From DALYJJ01 sp031969915 (GTDB lineage: Bacteria > Acidobacteriota > Terriglobia > Bryobacterales > Bryobacteraceae): a DNA stretch of 14,250 nucleotides. Below, piece after piece: positions 12,972 to 14,250 of the stretch (position 1 is its first letter; every line of letters starts with the position of its first letter). The position numbers were made by a program, and so were the translations under genes. Location: positions 1 to 14,250 of the forward strand of contig DALYJJ010000147.1 in assembly GCA_031969915.1 (NCBI GenBank), written 5' to 3'. The notes below the pieces were generated by a model that made no database searches, was not told the origin of the DNA, and saw nothing but the letters and a program-made list of their open reading frames with translations.

Positions 12972-13562
12972 CTATTCGACTCGATAGATGTTGATCGAGT
13001 AGCCCGCCCGGGCGTAGGGCTGCATGCCGCGGAACTCGGCCAGGAAATCCTGGTGCTCGCGGGGATACAACAGTCCGGTGAGCAGATTGATGCTGACAAC
13101 ATAGTAACCGGGCCGGGGTCGATAGCGAACGCCCGGTGCGACGACGCCCTCCGGCCAAGGGCCGAGTGAGACATCCTCAAGGCGGACGTGACGCGTCCAA
13201 AGATCGGAGCTGAAGACGAATAACGTGATCTGCGCGCCTCTATGGCGTTCCACGAATTCACCGGCCTGGCGCATGTTCTGGCCCCAATCGACATTGCTAT
13301 CGGCCAAGTACTTCCATCCGTACTTCGGTCCTCCGATCCATTCATTGAAGTACGAGAGACCGTTGGGAAAGACAGCGAATGACGAGATCGTCAGCCACAG
13401 GCTCAGGGACAGGCAAAGGCCCTTGGCTAGCGCGGGGCGAGGCCCCATGAGACGTTCGAGAGCGAAGCCCGAGCCGAGAGCCAGAAGAGGAAGCGCGGGA
13501 ATGAGGTGCCTGAAGCCAATATGAAAGTTCGACGAGACGGCGGCCGCGACAAAAACGGGGCC
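12972..13562 (-). pseudogene. C-terminal fragment of GT39-type membrane glycosyltransferase
   Basis: About 196 codons are open from just after a TGA at 13563-13565. The translation starts inside a membrane protein: GPVFVAAAVSSNFHIGFRHL, then IPALPLLALGSGFALERL, a helix, and NGLSYFNEWIGGPKYGWKYL and DSNVDWGQNMRQAGEFVERH, ending in a soluble domain. This is the C-terminus of lipid-linked-sugar glycosyltransferases of the GT39/PMT-like group (GFRHLIP and DSN.DWGQ are typical). The catalytic N-terminal half, several hundred residues, is missing: the DNA before it belongs to the DUF433 region. An ATG at 13448 could start a 158-residue product, but it would lack the active site. Most likely a dead fragment. 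Confidence 0.75.
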
Positions 13563-13650
13563 TCAACCTCCGCCTCCTCCTTTGCCTACCGCCGCCCGGA
13601 CCACGCCCGGCGTCAATACCGCATATTGGAACGGAGCGTATCGGGAGAGC

Positions 13651-13866
13651 ATGGATCGCATCGATATCAATCCAGCCGTCTGTAGCGGGAAACCCGTGAT
13701 TCGCGGAACGCGAATTATGGTTCGCAACATTCTTGGCATGGTCGCCGGAGGATACACCGTTGACCGCATTGTCGAGAGCTACCCGGAGTTGAAGCGTGAG
13801 GACGTGGCCGCCGCCCTCGAATACGCCGCCCGTGTAGTCGACGAAGATCAGGTCGCCTTCCAATAA
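13651..13866 (+). CDS. DUF433-family antitoxin
   Basis: 71 residues from ATG 13651, with GGGAGAG just upstream. The sequence is typical of DUF433: DRIDINPAVCSGKPVIRGTR, then MVRNILGMVAGGYTVDRIVE and SYPELKREDVAAALEYAARV, a small winged/homeodomain-like DNA-binding fold. DUF433 genes are usually followed by a DUF5615 PIN-like toxin and are taken to be its antitoxin and repressor. Here only the first codons of such a toxin follow, 10 bp after the stop. The frame is open upstream to 13582, but that adds 23 residues with no family match. Confidence 0.87.
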   Translation: MDRIDINPAVCSGKPVIRGTRIMVRNILGMVAGGYTVDRIVESYPELKREDVAAALEYAARVVDEDQVAFQ

Positions 13867-13876
13867 GCAGAGTGGA

Positions 13877-13996
13877 ATGAGCTTGCGTATTCTGCTCGAT
13901 CCGTCCCCTGATTCCCTCGCCGCCGGCGCCCTATTCCACGGCCGACCTGAGCACGCCTACGGCCCGCACGGTTCGCTGGAGCAACTCCAACTCTGA
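13877..13996 (+). pseudogene. Truncated start of DUF5615/PIN-like toxin
   Basis: The ATG 10 bp after the DUF433 stop opens a frame MSLRILLD, which fits the start of DUF5615 toxins ('M.ILLDE.LPR'). After about eight codons the family pattern ends, and the frame runs 39 residues to a TGA inside the 3' end of a leftward gene. The nuclease acidic residues beyond the first Asp are absent. The place of the joint, near 13900-13910, is inferred. Confidence 0.55.
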
Positions 13997-14250
13997 CGCC
14001 AGTCGCTCAGGCCGGCTCGCCCCATGCACCGTCTCCTCCAGAGGAAGCCGGTCCCGCTCCACCGCCACGGCCAGGTGCACGCCGGCGCCGTTCAGACCCA
14101 CGAACACAGGCTGGCCGATCATCCGCCGAACTTCCAAGAACCCCCGGTACAGCTTCTCCGGCAGCGGCGGGGCGCCTTCCGCGCCTTCATCCAGCGCCAC
14201 CATCGATTCCGCGTCGAACTCCGCCAGCCCACTCTTCGCACGCACCTCCT
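13931..14250 (-). CDS. C-terminal part of DUF3137-like protein (partial)
   Basis: At least 105 codons are open and the frame continues beyond the window edge, so the GTG at 14245 is probably internal. The segment reads LPEKLYRGFLEVRRMIGQPV, then FVGLNGAGVHLAVAVERDRL and a helix ending QRTVRAVGVLRSAVE. The pattern of 'sf....v.iA......fE..', then a long helix ending in a hydrophobic 'iv..L', recalls the C-terminus of DUF3137 membrane proteins. This is by memory only and could be wrong. No function is known for that family. The stop lies 65 bp inside the nominal frame of the toxin stump at 13877. Confidence 0.4.
   Translation of the reverse strand, partial: EVRAKSGLAEFDAESMVALDEGAEGAPPLPEKLYRGFLEVRRMIGQPVFVGLNGAGVHLAVAVERDRLPLEETVHGASRPERLASELELLQRTVRAVGVLRSAVE

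Noticed and set aside
12312..13169. Rightward open frame of 285 codons across hicB, the higA-like gene and the glycosyltransferase fragment
   Set aside because: It crosses three identified coding regions in wrong frames; only the ten codons after 12465 look real, as the hicA start.

Overview
The window looks like a GC-rich bacterial chromosome segment from an Acidobacteriota member of the Solibacter/Bryobacter type. This is inferred from protein style: a PEP-CTERM secreted protein, a DNA-binding-like N-terminal domain at the left edge, and a secreted Ig/BACON-like protein with a C-terminal domain typical of acidobacterial exoproteins. No rRNA, tRNA, CRISPR array or intact transposase was seen.

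Region 1 (1-2885). A leftward partial gene diverges from a long rightward ORF that carries three complete exosortase-substrate modules in one frame. Each module has a signal-peptide-like start, a globular domain and VPEPAT + hydrophobic helix + Arg cluster. The last two modules share a stretch about 95% identical in DNA, and a 10-N assembly gap lies inside it.

Region 2 (3003-8744). A tightly packed cytochrome c maturation (System I) operon runs rightward: ccmE, ccmF, ccmH, a zinc-ribbon CcmI-like protein, a secreted carboxypeptidase-regulatory-like protein, ccmA and ccmB. Most junctions are 4-20 bp overlaps. CcmE has CxxxY where the usual form has HxxxY, and CcmH has CxCxC where LRCxxC is usual. 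ccmC, ccmD and a ccmG directly in the operon are not in the window.

Region 3 (8573-14250) is an accessory mosaic. It holds a vapBC pair whose toxin frame runs on into antisense ccmB, a secreted protein cut off at its N-terminus, a TlpA-like thioredoxin with less GC-rich codon use, and a decayed duplicate of the ccmB 3' end. It also holds hicB with only the first codons of hicA, an orphan HigA-like antitoxin, the C-terminal third of a GT39-type membrane glycosyltransferase, a DUF433 antitoxin with only the first codons of its PIN-like toxin, and the end of a DUF3137-like gene. Many joints cut genes in mid-frame, which suggests repeated illegitimate recombination next to the ccm operon.

The strongest candidate for something undescribed is the triple PEP-CTERM ORF, which reads like a membrane-threaded polyprotein cut by signal peptidase and exosortase.
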